DNA of 64,000 nucleotides. Source: Bin90 sp965214635 (GTDB lineage Bacteria; Chloroflexota; Dehalococcoidia; Lucifugimonadales; JADFKI01). The translations under genes were made by a program, and so were the position numbers. A model generated the notes under the pieces. The model searched no databases, was not told the DNA's origin, and worked only from the letters and a program-made list of their open reading frames with translations. Positions 36,524-45,236 of this stretch are shown piece after piece (the stretch's first letter is position 1; every line of letters starts with the position of its first letter). The DNA is taken from assembly GCA_965214635.1 (NCBI GenBank), contig OZ243964.1, positions 806,001 to 870,000 on the forward strand, in the 5' to 3' direction.

Positions 36524-38585
36524 GTGCATTTGTCCAAAGAAGGCGTCGTTTTGGCAGAGAACCCTAATAATCAGACTTATCTGAACCGTGCCCTGGCAGA
36601 TGGCCACGCTGAGATAATCGGCGAAGGCCGCAATGAGCGTATCTGCTACGTAGTCGCCGACCACTCCGAACGTTGGAGCGATCCGGAAGAAAAGGTTCGC
36701 GCTGATCTTTGGGCCGAACTGCTTTATAAGTATGAATACCCGCCGGAGCGTGTCAGTTTTGAGGTCAACGTTCCTCGACGTACGCCTAACGACTACGCCG
36801 ACCTAGTAATTTACAAGGACGACGAATTGAAGTCGCCCTACTTCGTTTTCGAGTGCAAGCGGTCCGATATTTCGGACGCCCAATTTGACCAATCCATCGA
36901 ACAGGCTTGCGGTAACAGAGCTAGCTTGGGCGCGAACTACTGCGGAGCGGTGTCCGGTCTCACTCGCCGTATGTTGCGTTTTGACATATTCCCACCCGGC
37001 GAGCGCGACAGTAACCATCTAACCGATATTCCGGTGCGTTACGGTAATCCTCCAAAATGGCGCTTTTACAAGAAATCGCCGGGTAAAGACTTGGCCGCTG
37101 TTTCCAGAGAGGAATTGCGCGCCGCCATCCGCAAGTGCCATGAAACCCTCTGGGAAGGCGGACGCCGCAATACTGTCGCCGCTTTCGGCGAGTTTTCTAA
37201 AATTGTTTTCATCAAACACAGGGACGAAAAAGATTTAGAGCGGGCGGATGGTCAGCCATACGCCTTTCAGCGCAGCGCCGGGGAAACTGCTGCCAGACTC
37301 GCCCAGCGCATCTACAAACTCTACGAATATGAAAAGGCTCAGGAACCGGATGTTTTTACTGAAAGTATTAGCATCGAACCACCCATCCTAGCCCAATGTG
37401 TGGAGCATCTAGAGGGTATTTCCCTAGACCGCACCGAGCTTGACACTAAGGGCGTCGCTTTCGAGGAATTTATGGGCGGGTATTTCAAGGGTGATTTTGG
37501 TCAGTATTTTACTCCCCGTGAACTAGTTGCTTTCGTCGTGGCTATGCTTTCACCGTCTCGCACTGACCTCATTCTTGACCCGGCTTGCGGCTCCGGTGGT
37601 TTTCTGCTCTATGCCCTCGATCATGTACGCCGCGAAGCCGATAAAGTACAGACGCCCGGCACAGTGGAGCATTTTCAATACTGGCACGACTTCGCCCAGA
37701 ACAACCTGTTTGGCATTGAGATCAACGACGAGCTAGCACGCGTCGCCAAGATGAATATGATTATTCACGACGATGGTCACACCAACATCACCGGCCATGA
37801 CGCTCTGGACTTTCTAAAAAATCTTGAAGACAAAAACCGCTCTTTGGTAAAAGGCAAGTTCGACTTGATTCTGACCAATCCACCATTCGGGGCCAATATC
37901 CGGCGCAGTGTAAAAGGTGATGGCTATCTCGAACAGTTTGAGCTAATGCGTTATTTGGGCAAGAACTATCCGCTTCATACGGATATCATCGGAGAAGAGG
38001 ATAACGGGGGGGGGGGGGGGGGGGGCGAATCGCAGCATAAATGCTGTGAAAACCCGCGCTAGCGTTAAAACGGAAATCGCTTTCCTTGAGCGAATCCACT
38101 CTTTCCTCAAGCCTGGAACCGGTCGTGCTGCCGTGGTATTACCCAACGGCGTTCTTGCTAACTCATCGCTCAAGGGCGTACGACACTGGTTATTAAATCA
38201 CTTCCAACTATTGGCAGTGGTCAGCCTACCACCGTTCGCTTTTCAACACTACAACGCCGGCGTCAAGTCCAGCATCGTCTTTCTTCGCCGCCTCAATCCC
38301 GGTGAATCTATTTGCAACAAAACGCCCATATTTATGGCACTCACCGAGAACATCGGCTACGATGCCACCGGGGATAAGACATTTAAAGTGACTGTGGAGT
38401 CCGAAGAACATGGTAATGAAAAGGTAGAAATTCAAAGATGCGATCTGTTAGACTATCGAGTCTGGTACGATTGGAACCATGACGAACTCGGCTGGAGTGA
38501 GCGCCGCCGTGAGGTGATTTCTGGTACTGGTATCGTTGGTGAGTATCAGAAATTCAAGAAAGACCCCACACCTTTTTTAGTGTAG
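36524..38585 (+). CDS. BcgI-like restriction nuclease-adenine methylase fusion, frame broken at a G20 tract
   Basis: Two frames join into one about 686-residue protein if one G is removed from G20 (38006-38025). N-terminal nuclease-like domain: ADLVIYKDDELKSPYFVFEC then K, a PD-(D/E)xK pattern with the FECK catalytic end (about 80-115). Then the helical methylase N-region (FTPRELVAFVVAML), SAM motif I DPACGSGGFLL (about 350), catalytic LTNPPFG (about 448), the G tract, and the C-terminal part KTEIAFLERIHSFLKPG and VVLPNGVLANSSLKG. With the S subunit behind it, this is the layout of BcgI-type type IIB enzymes; no HsdR translocase is nearby. As sequenced, the methylase stops at 38062. The GTG start has no ribosome site (see finding at 36496). 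Confidence 0.8.
38006..38025 (+). repeat. Poly-G tract (G20) inside the methylase gene
   Basis: Twenty consecutive G lie between the NPPF motif and the conserved FLERIHSFLKPG segment. Upstream codons run in one frame and downstream conserved codons in another; 19 (or 22) G restores a continuous methylase. Confidence 0.92.
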
Positions 38586-38611
38586 ACCCCGCTACCGCGC
38601 AATGTTTCGCG

Positions 38612-39976
38612 GTGCGACGGGGTGATACCACAGACAGATTAGACGGCTGGTTTAATCATCCGCGCTATACGTTATTGAACGCAAACTTAGATGCGGCACC
38701 AATAGACATGCCTGAGATGAATAAGATTCTGCTGTCAATAGCAGGCGGTGCAACATCAAAGCGAAGTGATAACTCGCTTTATGCTGCTTCTGGTGTGAGA
38801 TTTCTGCGAATACTGAATGTAGAGGACGGGGAGATTTTAGACCGGAATTTGAAATATATCACCGAAAAGGTGCATCAAAACAAACTGGCACGTTCGCAAC
38901 TAGATGTCGGTGATGTGCTTATGACTATCACCGGACGAGTAGGCTCGGCAGCGGTTGTCCATAAAGAACATTTGCCCGCCAATATAAACCAGCATATCGC
39001 TCGCTTGCGGGTTGACACTACTCGTTACCGTCTAGAGTTTCTTAGTGAATGGCTAAACTGTCCCATCGGTCAAAATCTATCCAATCGTTTTGTTTCCGGA
39101 GGGACAAGGGCAGCTCTTAATTATGGAGCAATTCGAAGCATCCGAATTCCGTTGCCAGATTTGCTTGAACAAGATAGGTTGCTGAATGTAATGAACGCCG
39201 CTCGTGCTGACTGCAAGGCCAAAGTCGCTGAGGCTGATAGTCTGATGTCTGATGTGAACGATTTCGTGCTAGACACACTGGGGTTAACACTGCCGAAATC
39301 TGATTTGCGCAGAGCCTATGCGGTTATGCCCACACAAATACGCGGGCAATTTCGCATCGATTCGGACTACTATCACCCGGAACGGACTATGGTATTGCGT
39401 TCGCTAGATATTCCACCTGACGGATTGGGCATCGTTTCACTGTCGGATATAGTTTGCTTTGAGCGCAAGAAGTTAAAAGCGCCAACCGAACCTTACTTAG
39501 GCATGTCCCATATACAAAGCCACACTGGAGAACTTACCAACGCCACAGACACAGCGTCGGGGAGTTGTTTTGCTTATCAGCCCCACGATATTCTCTTTGC
39601 AGGTATGGCTCCCTATCTAAACAAAGTATACCGTGCGGAGACCGATGGTACTTGCTCTACTGAGTTCTATGTTCTGCGAATTAAAGACACCGAAACATTG
39701 CTGCCCGATTACCTTGCAGCTATACTGCGTAGTAATGTGGTTCTAGCGCAAACCGTCCATATGATGACCGGCAGCACACGTCCCCGCCTCACCAACTATG
39801 ATGTAGCCAATCTTAAAGTTCCGATTCCAGCATTGTCGGTTCAACAAACCATCGCTGCCGAAGTTGGCCGGCGTCGTCAGAAAGCACGCTACCTGCGGGC
39901 TGAAGCGGAAATGAGGAACGAAGCGGCGAAGCATTGGTTCGAGAGGGAGTTGCTGGGAACACATCCTAGGATGTAG
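38612..39976 (+). CDS. Type I/IIB specificity subunit (HsdS-like) with two target-recognition domains
   Basis: It has 454 residues. It supplies DNA-sequence recognition for the adjacent nuclease-methylase. Two TRDs can be seen: first about 30-185 (LLSIAGGATSKRSDNSL, then DVLMTITGRVGSAAVVHKE and FVSGGTRAALNYGAIRSIRI), second about 265-420 (LSDIVCFERKK, then HDILFAGMAPYLNKVYRA and MTGSTRPRLTNYDVANLKVP). Each is followed by a helical spacer ending in an EQDRLL or QQTIAAEV type motif. GTG 38612 has no ribosome site, and the frame stays open upstream through SVDPATAQCFAVRRGD past a T6 run at the end of the methylase gene. It may therefore start earlier or be fused to the methylase. Confidence 0.85.
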   Translation: MRRGDTTDRLDGWFNHPRYTLLNANLDAAPIDMPEMNKILLSIAGGATSKRSDNSLYAASGVRFLRILNVEDGEILDRNLKYITEKVHQNKLARSQLDVGDVLMTITGRVGSAAVVHKEHLPANINQHIARLRVDTTRYRLEFLSEWLNCPIGQNLSNRFVSGGTRAALNYGAIRSIRIPLPDLLEQDRLLNVMNAARADCKAKVAEADSLMSDVNDFVLDTLGLTLPKSDLRRAYAVMPTQIRGQFRIDSDYYHPERTMVLRSLDIPPDGLGIVSLSDIVCFERKKLKAPTEPYLGMSHIQSHTGELTNATDTASGSCFAYQPHDILFAGMAPYLNKVYRAETDGTCSTEFYVLRIKDTETLLPDYLAAILRSNVVLAQTVHMMTGSTRPRLTNYDVANLKVPIPALSVQQTIAAEVGRRRQKARYLRAEAEMRNEAAKHWFERELLGTHPRM

Positions 39977-40057
39977 TGTGAGTGGAGAGCATACTGCCGC
40001 GCTTGTTCAATTCGGGTATCAAGAGTTACTCTCTTCAATGAGAATATCGCCCACAAC

Positions 40058-40190
40058 GGTAGCATTTCCATTCGGGTACTCCAAGACAGAAGCCCCCGCC
40101 GTTGCAACAGTACCAGCAGGTTGTGGTGCGTCCACGCTGTACCCATTCACCCCCGGACTCCTTATCTCTCGCTGAAATCGCATAAGCGTA
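40058..40190 (-). mobile_element. Solo right-end remnant of the Mutator-like IS
   Basis: On the minus strand this matches the last roughly 130 bp of the element at 40503-41567: the end of the transposase (cagcgagaga, then acagcgtggacgc and ctgctggtactg) and the terminal GGTAGC-TTTCCATTC inverted repeat, with many substitutions. The rest of 39977-40304 shows nothing else I can name. Confidence 0.7.
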
Positions 40191-40494
40191 AAGGCGACCG
40201 GATTGATGAGCATTCCGAACTGATAGCGTTAAGGCGCAGATGAGGTCAGCTATGCCGCGCAAGAAAAATGAATGAGGATAGCCTATGCAGGACGAGACAT
40301 TCTGTTAGATGACAACAATGTGAATGTCCCAGTGCTTAATTTTAGGATAACCGCATTTACAACACTGCTTGAGTTTCTTTCCCGAACCACAAGGGCATTT
40401 TTCGTTACATTTCACATCTCGATATGACGGGTGTTGCTTGAGGTCAGTTATCAATTCAGGGTACCATAGTGTGTACGGTGACAGTAGTTTCCCG

Positions 40495-40502
40495 GCCAAC
40501 TC
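40495..40502 (+). repeat. Target-site duplication, left copy (GCCAACTC)
   Basis: The same 8 bp occur at 41568-41575, immediately outside both termini of the element. This marks the exact insertion point inside the SEC-C gene. Confidence 0.9.
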
Positions 40503-41567
40503 GGTAGCGTTTCCATTCAGGTGGTTGAGTTGTAGAATGAGGCATACATTACCAGAGGGGGGGGAAACGAATGGGTATGCTATACCGACTGGAAGAGCAA
40601 GCAGAAAAGACCGTTACACAGGAAATACAAGACACACTCCAAGATGCGCTGATGCTCTACAAGCCGATGTGCAAAGCCTGCGACCTAGCGATGGCACGCC
40701 ATCACAGCTATCGCCGCACACTCATCACCAAGTATGGCGCAGTGAACTTGGCAATGCCCGTGTTCAGATGTGGGAAGTGCGGAGATATGCAGAGCGGTAT
40801 GGAGCTAGTAGGCAATGTGGAACGCCGCAAGTCGTACTCAAAAAAACGCGCGAAGAGGCGGTGAGACTGGCGGCGATGGGGTTGAGTTACGCCAAGGTCG
40901 GCGAGATGTATGGGTTCGCCAAGAGCACCTTGTGCAAGTGGATCAAGCAGGAGAAGTTGGAGCGACCTGAGCTGAAAGGTGATGTGGCGGAGATGGATGG
41001 AGTGTGGGTGGGTGTTCGTCGTGGGAAGCAGGAGATGAAGGTGTTCCGGGATGACAAGGGCGGCGTAATGGCGTCGTTCGGGAGTTGGGAAGACACGCTG
41101 ACCGAAGCCTATAAGCGAGGAGTAAGGCAGCCTGCCCACCTAGTGAGCGATGGAGACAGAGCGATAGCCTCTGCCATCGGAATGGTCTATGGCCGAGGCA
41201 CAGCCCATCAGCTATGCCAGTTCCATCTGCTCAGGGAGTACAGGCGCAACATAGGCGAGGTGGGCTGGGACGAAGCCAAAGAGTTGCTGATGTCAGAAGA
41301 CTTGGCTGAGGCGAGGAAGTTGGCTGCACAGATAGTGAAGTTGACGAGTGGTCGTGGGCTGATGTGGTGTAAGAAGGCGCTGACCAAGGGACTGGCGCAT
41401 CTGGGTACTGGTCAGTTTAGATACAAGACCACATCTCGGTTGGAGCGGTTTCAGCGAGAGATACGGCGTCGTGAGCGAATGGGCACAGCGTGGACGCCTC
41501 ACAACCTGCTGGTACTGCTGCAACGCAGGGGGCTTCTGTCTTCGACCACCTGAATGGAAACGCTACC
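40503..41567 (+). mobile_element. Complete 1065-bp IS256/Mutator-like insertion sequence
   Basis: The termini are inverted repeats of about 26 bp beginning GGTAGCGTTTCCATTCAGGT, flanked by an 8-bp target duplication (GCCAACTC). It contains one transposase encoded in two overlapping frames. A G8 run lies just before the start codon. Confidence 0.9.
40571..41553 (+). CDS. IS transposase made by -1 frameshifting at an A7 run
   Basis: The first frame (40571-40864) encodes MGMLYRLEEQAEKTVTQE, then a zinc-knuckle-like FRCGKCGDMQSG. The second frame enters in the -1 register at A7 (40840-40846, TCA AAA AAA C) and runs to 41553. It has a helix-turn-helix (LSYAKVGEMYGFAKSTLCKW), DGVWVGV and VSDGDRAI (two DDE Asp), and QLCQFHLLREYRRN, the C/H motif of Mutator/IS256 transposases. 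The fused product is about 327 residues. Intact apart from the programmed shift, so likely active. Confidence 0.85.
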
Positions 41568-41575
41568 GCCAACTC
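41568..41575 (+). repeat. Target-site duplication, right copy (GCCAACTC)
   Basis: Exact copy of 40495-40502 bordering the right terminus of the element. Confidence 0.9.
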
Positions 41576-42186
41576 CTTAAACTTTTCGGCTCTATTGAGC
41601 ATTCGTTGTGTATGGTTACTTAATATTAAAGACGCTGGTCGTTCGACAATAGAAACTTCAACTATCTCAAGTTCCTCTATAATTTGGCCACATAGTTCTC
41701 CACCGTATATCTCGCCTTTGATGTGGCCACATGTCCACCTTATTCCCACTTTCGTCTGGCAGATAGAACAATACGCTCTTTTTACTATTGAACCATGGCT
41801 AAACCCATAAGGTGGGTCGAGCAACATAACCCAGTTTTGTGCTATGTTGCGAATTAGGTCCAATCCCAATTTTCCGCTGGGGTCGTTTATGTGCCGACGG
41901 ATATAATGTGTCGTATGTAGTATACGTTCTATCCTATGGAATGCGTCTACCACGTCGCCTAGTTTCATAGAGTTGTGAGCTAATGTGAACTCAGAATGCC
42001 CGGTTATCAAGCCCTCCATGCACCAAATAATCTTGCCTTGGAGTTCGTCTTCTTGTATTTTGACCGCACGCTTTTTCCACTCTGCGAGGTTGTCCAAGTG
42101 GTACAACATATCTGGGAATTCGCTAAATCTCGCGATGTCCTTGTACACCGGTCGTAAATGTGGATAGCTTTCTATATCCGATAGTT

Positions 42187-42774
42187 CTATTTGTCCCATA
42201 GGCATTTCGTTTTCTCGATTACAATGTGTAAGTCTTTGATGTGGCCATCGTATTTAAATTTTCGATTATCCATAACTATTTCCAAGTGTACTACATCATC
42301 CTGCTGATTTCCCTGCTTTAGTAGGTAGTGCCGTACCAATTCCACTACTATCGGTGTCAATATCGTGGCGGCAATACTGATGATGGGGAGCCAAGTGTCC
42401 ATGCTCCTGCGCATAATTGTTGAATCATCGGACCAAGGTAAGATATCGGTGCTCAGTTCTTTCTCCGACTCGAGGAACCGGAGGAAACTGGAGGTGCTGT
42501 CCGGGTAATATTCTTTTATAGGTGCTCTGTCCGCAAGATTCAGTCGTTCTGGCAGAAGCAGTATATCCTTGGAAAGCAATTCTGCCGCTTCTTGGTCATT
42601 CTGACTAAACGCGGTTATGAGAGATTTCACATCGTAGTCATTGGGTACTTCACGAAACCCTGGTAGATCATGGTTCAGGTTAAACTTTCCATGTATATTT
42701 TGAATCATACTCAATTCTCCATCAGGGTCATTGCATATTTGTACCAAAGTTGTATAATTGATGTGATAAGTCAC
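42187..42774 (-). CDS. Hypothetical single-pass membrane protein, operon partner of the SEC-C gene
   Basis: It has 195 residues. There is a mostly polar N-terminal part (about 1-125), one hydrophobic segment (WLPIISIAATILTPIVVELV, about 127-146) and a charged C-terminal part ending with VIEKTKCLWDK. No enzyme motif is recognised. Its stop lies inside the start of the SEC-C gene (19-bp overlap), so the two are co-translated, and interruption of the partner by the IS probably inactivates the pair. AT-rich like the rest of the island. Confidence 0.65.
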   Translation of the reverse strand: MTYHINYTTLVQICNDPDGELSMIQNIHGKFNLNHDLPGFREVPNDYDVKSLITAFSQNDQEAAELLSKDILLLPERLNLADRAPIKEYYPDSTSSFLRFLESEKELSTDILPWSDDSTIMRRSMDTWLPIISIAATILTPIVVELVRHYLLKQGNQQDDVVHLEIVMDNRKFKYDGHIKDLHIVIEKTKCLWDK

Positions 42775-43003
42775 TCTTGGGTTAATACTCTAATTATCTG
42801 ATTTCTAATGTTACCGATTTTACAATGAAATTGGTACTGACTTTGCGCAAACAACATTTGTAGAGTAGTAATTGTACTATGCTATATTCAATATTTTATA
42901 CAACTTTGTTTTGAATTTTCACCCGCAATATAACAAGTATATAACACAGATTAGTGATTAATATAGAAGATAACGAAATCATCATGCGCCTGTAGAAAAA
43001 GAC

Positions 43004-43035
43004 GAAGTCGTCGGAGTAGCAGCCCCGACGACTTC
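43004..43035 (-). terminator. 11-bp perfect hairpin, T-tail on the minus strand
   Basis: GAAGTCGTCGG pairs with CCGACGACTTC across a 10-nt loop. On the minus strand it is followed by GTCTTTTTC, fitting an intrinsic terminator for leftward transcripts. The gap 42775-43136 is otherwise AT-rich with no gene seen. Confidence 0.5.
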
Positions 43036-43128
43036 TGAAAACCAAAATACCTCCACAACATCAATATAAGGGAAGCTAATTGGCTCATATACATTTTACC
43101 TCATCAAGCACTGATGCGCAACAGTGCC

Positions 43129-43136
43129 ATAGGTGT
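43129..43136 (+). repeat. Target-site duplication, left copy (ATAGGTGT)
   Basis: The same 8 bp recur at 43975-43982, immediately outside the two ends of the IS1-family element. Confidence 0.88.
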
Positions 43137-43203
43137 GGTATTCCCAATATACAGAGATAATGAATTATACTATGTCACAACATCAAACACAGTGAGGTGT
43201 CTT

Positions 43204-43488
43204 ATGGCCCGTGAACGTACCTATCGCCACGATATTCGCTGCCCCGACTGCGGCTCCAACTGGATGCGCAAAAATGGCTTGGCGCGCGGCAAGCAGTCGT
43301 ACAGATGCGGAGACTGCGGTCGCCGCTACTTTCCTGATGCTGCCTATCACCGCCCTAGCGCAGCCATCAAGGCGCAGGGGGTTGAGATGTATCTGGAAGG
43401 CAGCAGTCTGAGCGCCGTAGGCAGAGTGTTTGGGTACAGCGCCACAGCGGTTCACGGATGGGTGAAAAAAGGGGGCGTGAGGCATTAG
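43204..43488 (+). CDS. IS1-family InsA-like protein
   Basis: It has 94 residues. ATG follows GAGGTG. An N-terminal zinc ribbon (CPDCGSNWMRKNGLARG and YRCGDCGRRY) is followed by a helix-turn-helix (GSSLSAVGRVFGYSATAVHG). As in IS1, this is the DNA-binding and regulatory part. A -1 slip at AAAAAAG (43465-43471) would join it to the InsB frame to make the transposase. Confidence 0.85.
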   Translation: MARERTYRHDIRCPDCGSNWMRKNGLARGKQSYRCGDCGRRYFPDAAYHRPSAAIKAQGVEMYLEGSSLSAVGRVFGYSATAVHGWVKKGGVRH

Positions 43489-43967
43489 AGCGCCTGAGGG
43501 AGCGTGGGCGTAGGCGGACTGAGGGAGCAGAGGCGCAGCGTGCTGCTGCGGTGGTGTCCTGTGATGAGATGTGGACATACAAGCGTGCTCGGCGTGCGGA
43601 GTTGCGTGAGGATGTGTGGATATGGACGGCGGTGGTAGAAGAGGCTGATGGGAGCAGGTGGGTGGACTTTGAGGTGGGCGACCGCAGCGAGGGCACATTC
43701 TTGCGCTTGTATGAGCGCTTACCGGATGCAAAGTTGTTTCGGAGTGATGCATATCCTGTGTATCGGTGGTTTCCTCGCAACAGGCATGTGGTGGGCAAGG
43801 GAGGTGCGGTGAACTGGAATGAGGGATTGCATTCGGTATGGCGAAGTAAGTTGAATAGGTTAGTGCGACGGACGAAGGGCTACACCAAGAGCATACAGAT
43901 GCTGGTGTATTCGTTGGCGCTAGTGTGCTGGCATCGGTGGGCAAAACCCAATATCCCTACATGTTAA
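43458..43967 (+). CDS. IS1-family InsB-like transposase part (DDE)
   Basis: It has 169 residues in its own frame, from an ATG upstream of the slip site; the functional protein is expected to be the InsA-B' fusion. Conserved IS1 features are VVSCDEMWTY (first Asp), FRSDAYPVYRWF (second Asp), the NEGLHSVWRSKLNRLVRRTK region with the Glu, and a C-terminal SLALVCWHRW. It overlaps orfA by 31 bp in the -1 frame. No internal stop, so probably functional. Confidence 0.85.
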   Translation: MGEKRGREALERLRERGRRRTEGAEAQRAAAVVSCDEMWTYKRARRAELREDVWIWTAVVEEADGSRWVDFEVGDRSEGTFLRLYERLPDAKLFRSDAYPVYRWFPRNRHVVGKGGAVNWNEGLHSVWRSKLNRLVRRTKGYTKSIQMLVYSLALVCWHRWAKPNIPTC

Positions 43968-43974
43968 GAATACC

Positions 43975-43982
43975 ATAGGTGT
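43975..43982 (+). repeat. Target-site duplication, right copy (ATAGGTGT)
   Basis: Exact match to 43129-43136. Confidence 0.88.
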
Positions 43983-44101
43983 AGACACACGGTATCAGAG
44001 ATTGACGCTCGCAATTTCAGACTTGCTGCGCAGAACTTTTTCTATCACACCCATTTCTATTGCAATCTTCCTTTCTGTATCCATAGCGGAAGGCGGACGC
44101 T

Positions 44102-44923
44102 ATGAAGGGCGACCGCTCAATGTTAACGGACAAACAATGGAAGCGCGTTAAGCTGTTTCTGACGGGTAAGAAGGGAGACCCAGGTCGCACGGGCAACAAT
44201 AACCGAAAAACTTTAGAAGGGATATTTTTCGTCCTCCGTACCGGCATTCCGTGGCGAGACCTTCAGAAGTACAGGTTCGGCAAATGGAACACCGTCTTCA
44301 AAAGGTTCTGCCGCTGGAATCGATATGGCGTCTTCCAAAAGTTAATGTTGGCGCTAGGAAAGGCTTTCGACCTCACGGTTGTAGCAGTTGATGGGACTAT
44401 CTCCAGAGTTCATCAGCACGGCACTGGTGCAAGACGAAATGGACTCACCCCTCAAGAGTCAAGAAAAGTGCAGGGTATTGGCGTGAGTCGAGGAGGTTTG
44501 AGTACCAAAATTATGGTGCTTGTTGACAGAAATGGAAAAACCGTCCGCTCCATAGTACTGCCAGGGAGTCGAAGTGAGACACCCGAACTCGTCAATCTGC
44601 TGGAAGGCGTTCGACTCAAAAACATCGGTGAACTTCTGGGAGATAAAGCTTATGACTCTGATGAAATTCGTGGCATACTCGCTAATGCGGGAATCATGGC
44701 TACCATTCCGCCACGCTCAAATCGCACCAATCCCGCGGAGTACGATACGAAACATTATAAGGGCCGTCACCTTCCGGAGAACGTGTTCTCGGACATGAAG
44801 CAGTTTCGTGGTGTTGCCACTAGATACTCAAAGACCATCACAAACTTCGAAGCCTGCATTAACCTCGTCTGCTGGTATCTTGCCACTAAAGATAAACAGC
44901 GAGGACCTTCAAAGCACGTCTAA
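44102..44923 (+). CDS. IS5-family (IS427-like) transposase
   Basis: It has 273 residues in one uninterrupted frame. ATG at 44102; a second ATG (MLTDKQWKRV) six codons later matches the usual family start. Motifs: GNNNRKTLEGIFFVLRTGIP then WRDL (N-terminal DUF4096-like part), VVAVDGTIS (first Asp), LLGDKAYDSDEIR (second Asp) and ENVFSDMKQFRGVATRYSK (catalytic Glu region). The catalytic set is intact. I could not find inverted repeats hugging the gene. The 21-bp terminus at 45237-45257 could be its right end, and the left end may be lost or rearranged. The 442 bp after it (44924-45365) hold no gene. Confidence 0.85.
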   Translation: MKGDRSMLTDKQWKRVKLFLTGKKGDPGRTGNNNRKTLEGIFFVLRTGIPWRDLQKYRFGKWNTVFKRFCRWNRYGVFQKLMLALGKAFDLTVVAVDGTISRVHQHGTGARRNGLTPQESRKVQGIGVSRGGLSTKIMVLVDRNGKTVRSIVLPGSRSETPELVNLLEGVRLKNIGELLGDKAYDSDEIRGILANAGIMATIPPRSNRTNPAEYDTKHYKGRHLPENVFSDMKQFRGVATRYSKTITNFEACINLVCWYLATKDKQRGPSKHV

Positions 44924-45236
44924 TTACCCCGTACGATGGGTTCGCCATAAATCTTCGTCTGATAAAGCGTATCTTGTATGATGCGCTTTCTTCGTCTTGT
45001 CAATCTGGCACTGGCGGACACGTCTTTCTATCTTATCCTGTAAGTCGATTCTTGGCAAAACGAGACTTATTACCTTATCTTAATCTTTGCTTGTTATCTG
45101 GTTAGGGGGGAGGCTAGGTATACGCGATATACGATATTACGAAATAGGTAAACCAAAGCCTCATTTGTGACGAATTGCGTAAACACCTTGATACCTCATA
45201 TTTATAAACTACCCTTTATATAAAGCGACTAAAAAC

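Larger units (their letters stand above)
40305..42205 (-). pseudogene. SEC-C motif protein gene interrupted by an insertion sequence
   Basis: Removing the element at 40503-41567 plus one 8-bp duplication joins 42205-41568 to 40494-40305 in frame (KFKELA|GKLLSPY), giving a 275-residue protein. Its middle holds a likely zinc cluster (CSICQTKVG, WTCGH, GGELCG; about 170-195). The C terminus carries a SEC-C zinc motif, CPCGSGKKLKQCC (about 252-264), as in SecA tails and many accessory-island proteins. The ATG at 42205 overlaps the stop of the upstream membrane-protein gene. Interrupted copies make a C-terminally altered protein without SEC-C. Function unknown. Confidence 0.85.
43137..43974 (+). 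mobile_element. Complete 838-bp IS1-family insertion sequence
   Basis: It is bounded by short imperfect inverted repeats (GGTATTCccAAtAT at the left; the same GGTATTC reversed at the right) and an 8-bp duplication (ATAGGTGT). It carries orfA and orfB in the insA/insB arrangement. A decayed relative lies at 33895. Confidence 0.88.

Noticed and set aside
38006..38025. G20 as an assembly join or scaffold filler
   Set aside because: Conserved methylase sequence continues on both sides with the expected spacing, so the tract is an insertion within one gene, not a misjoin; a wrong count remains possible.
40369..40850. Single transposase ORF starting at 40369
   Set aside because: Its first 150 codons lie partly outside the IS terminus at 40503 and are out of frame with the zinc-ribbon segment; the real start is 40571 with a -1 shift.
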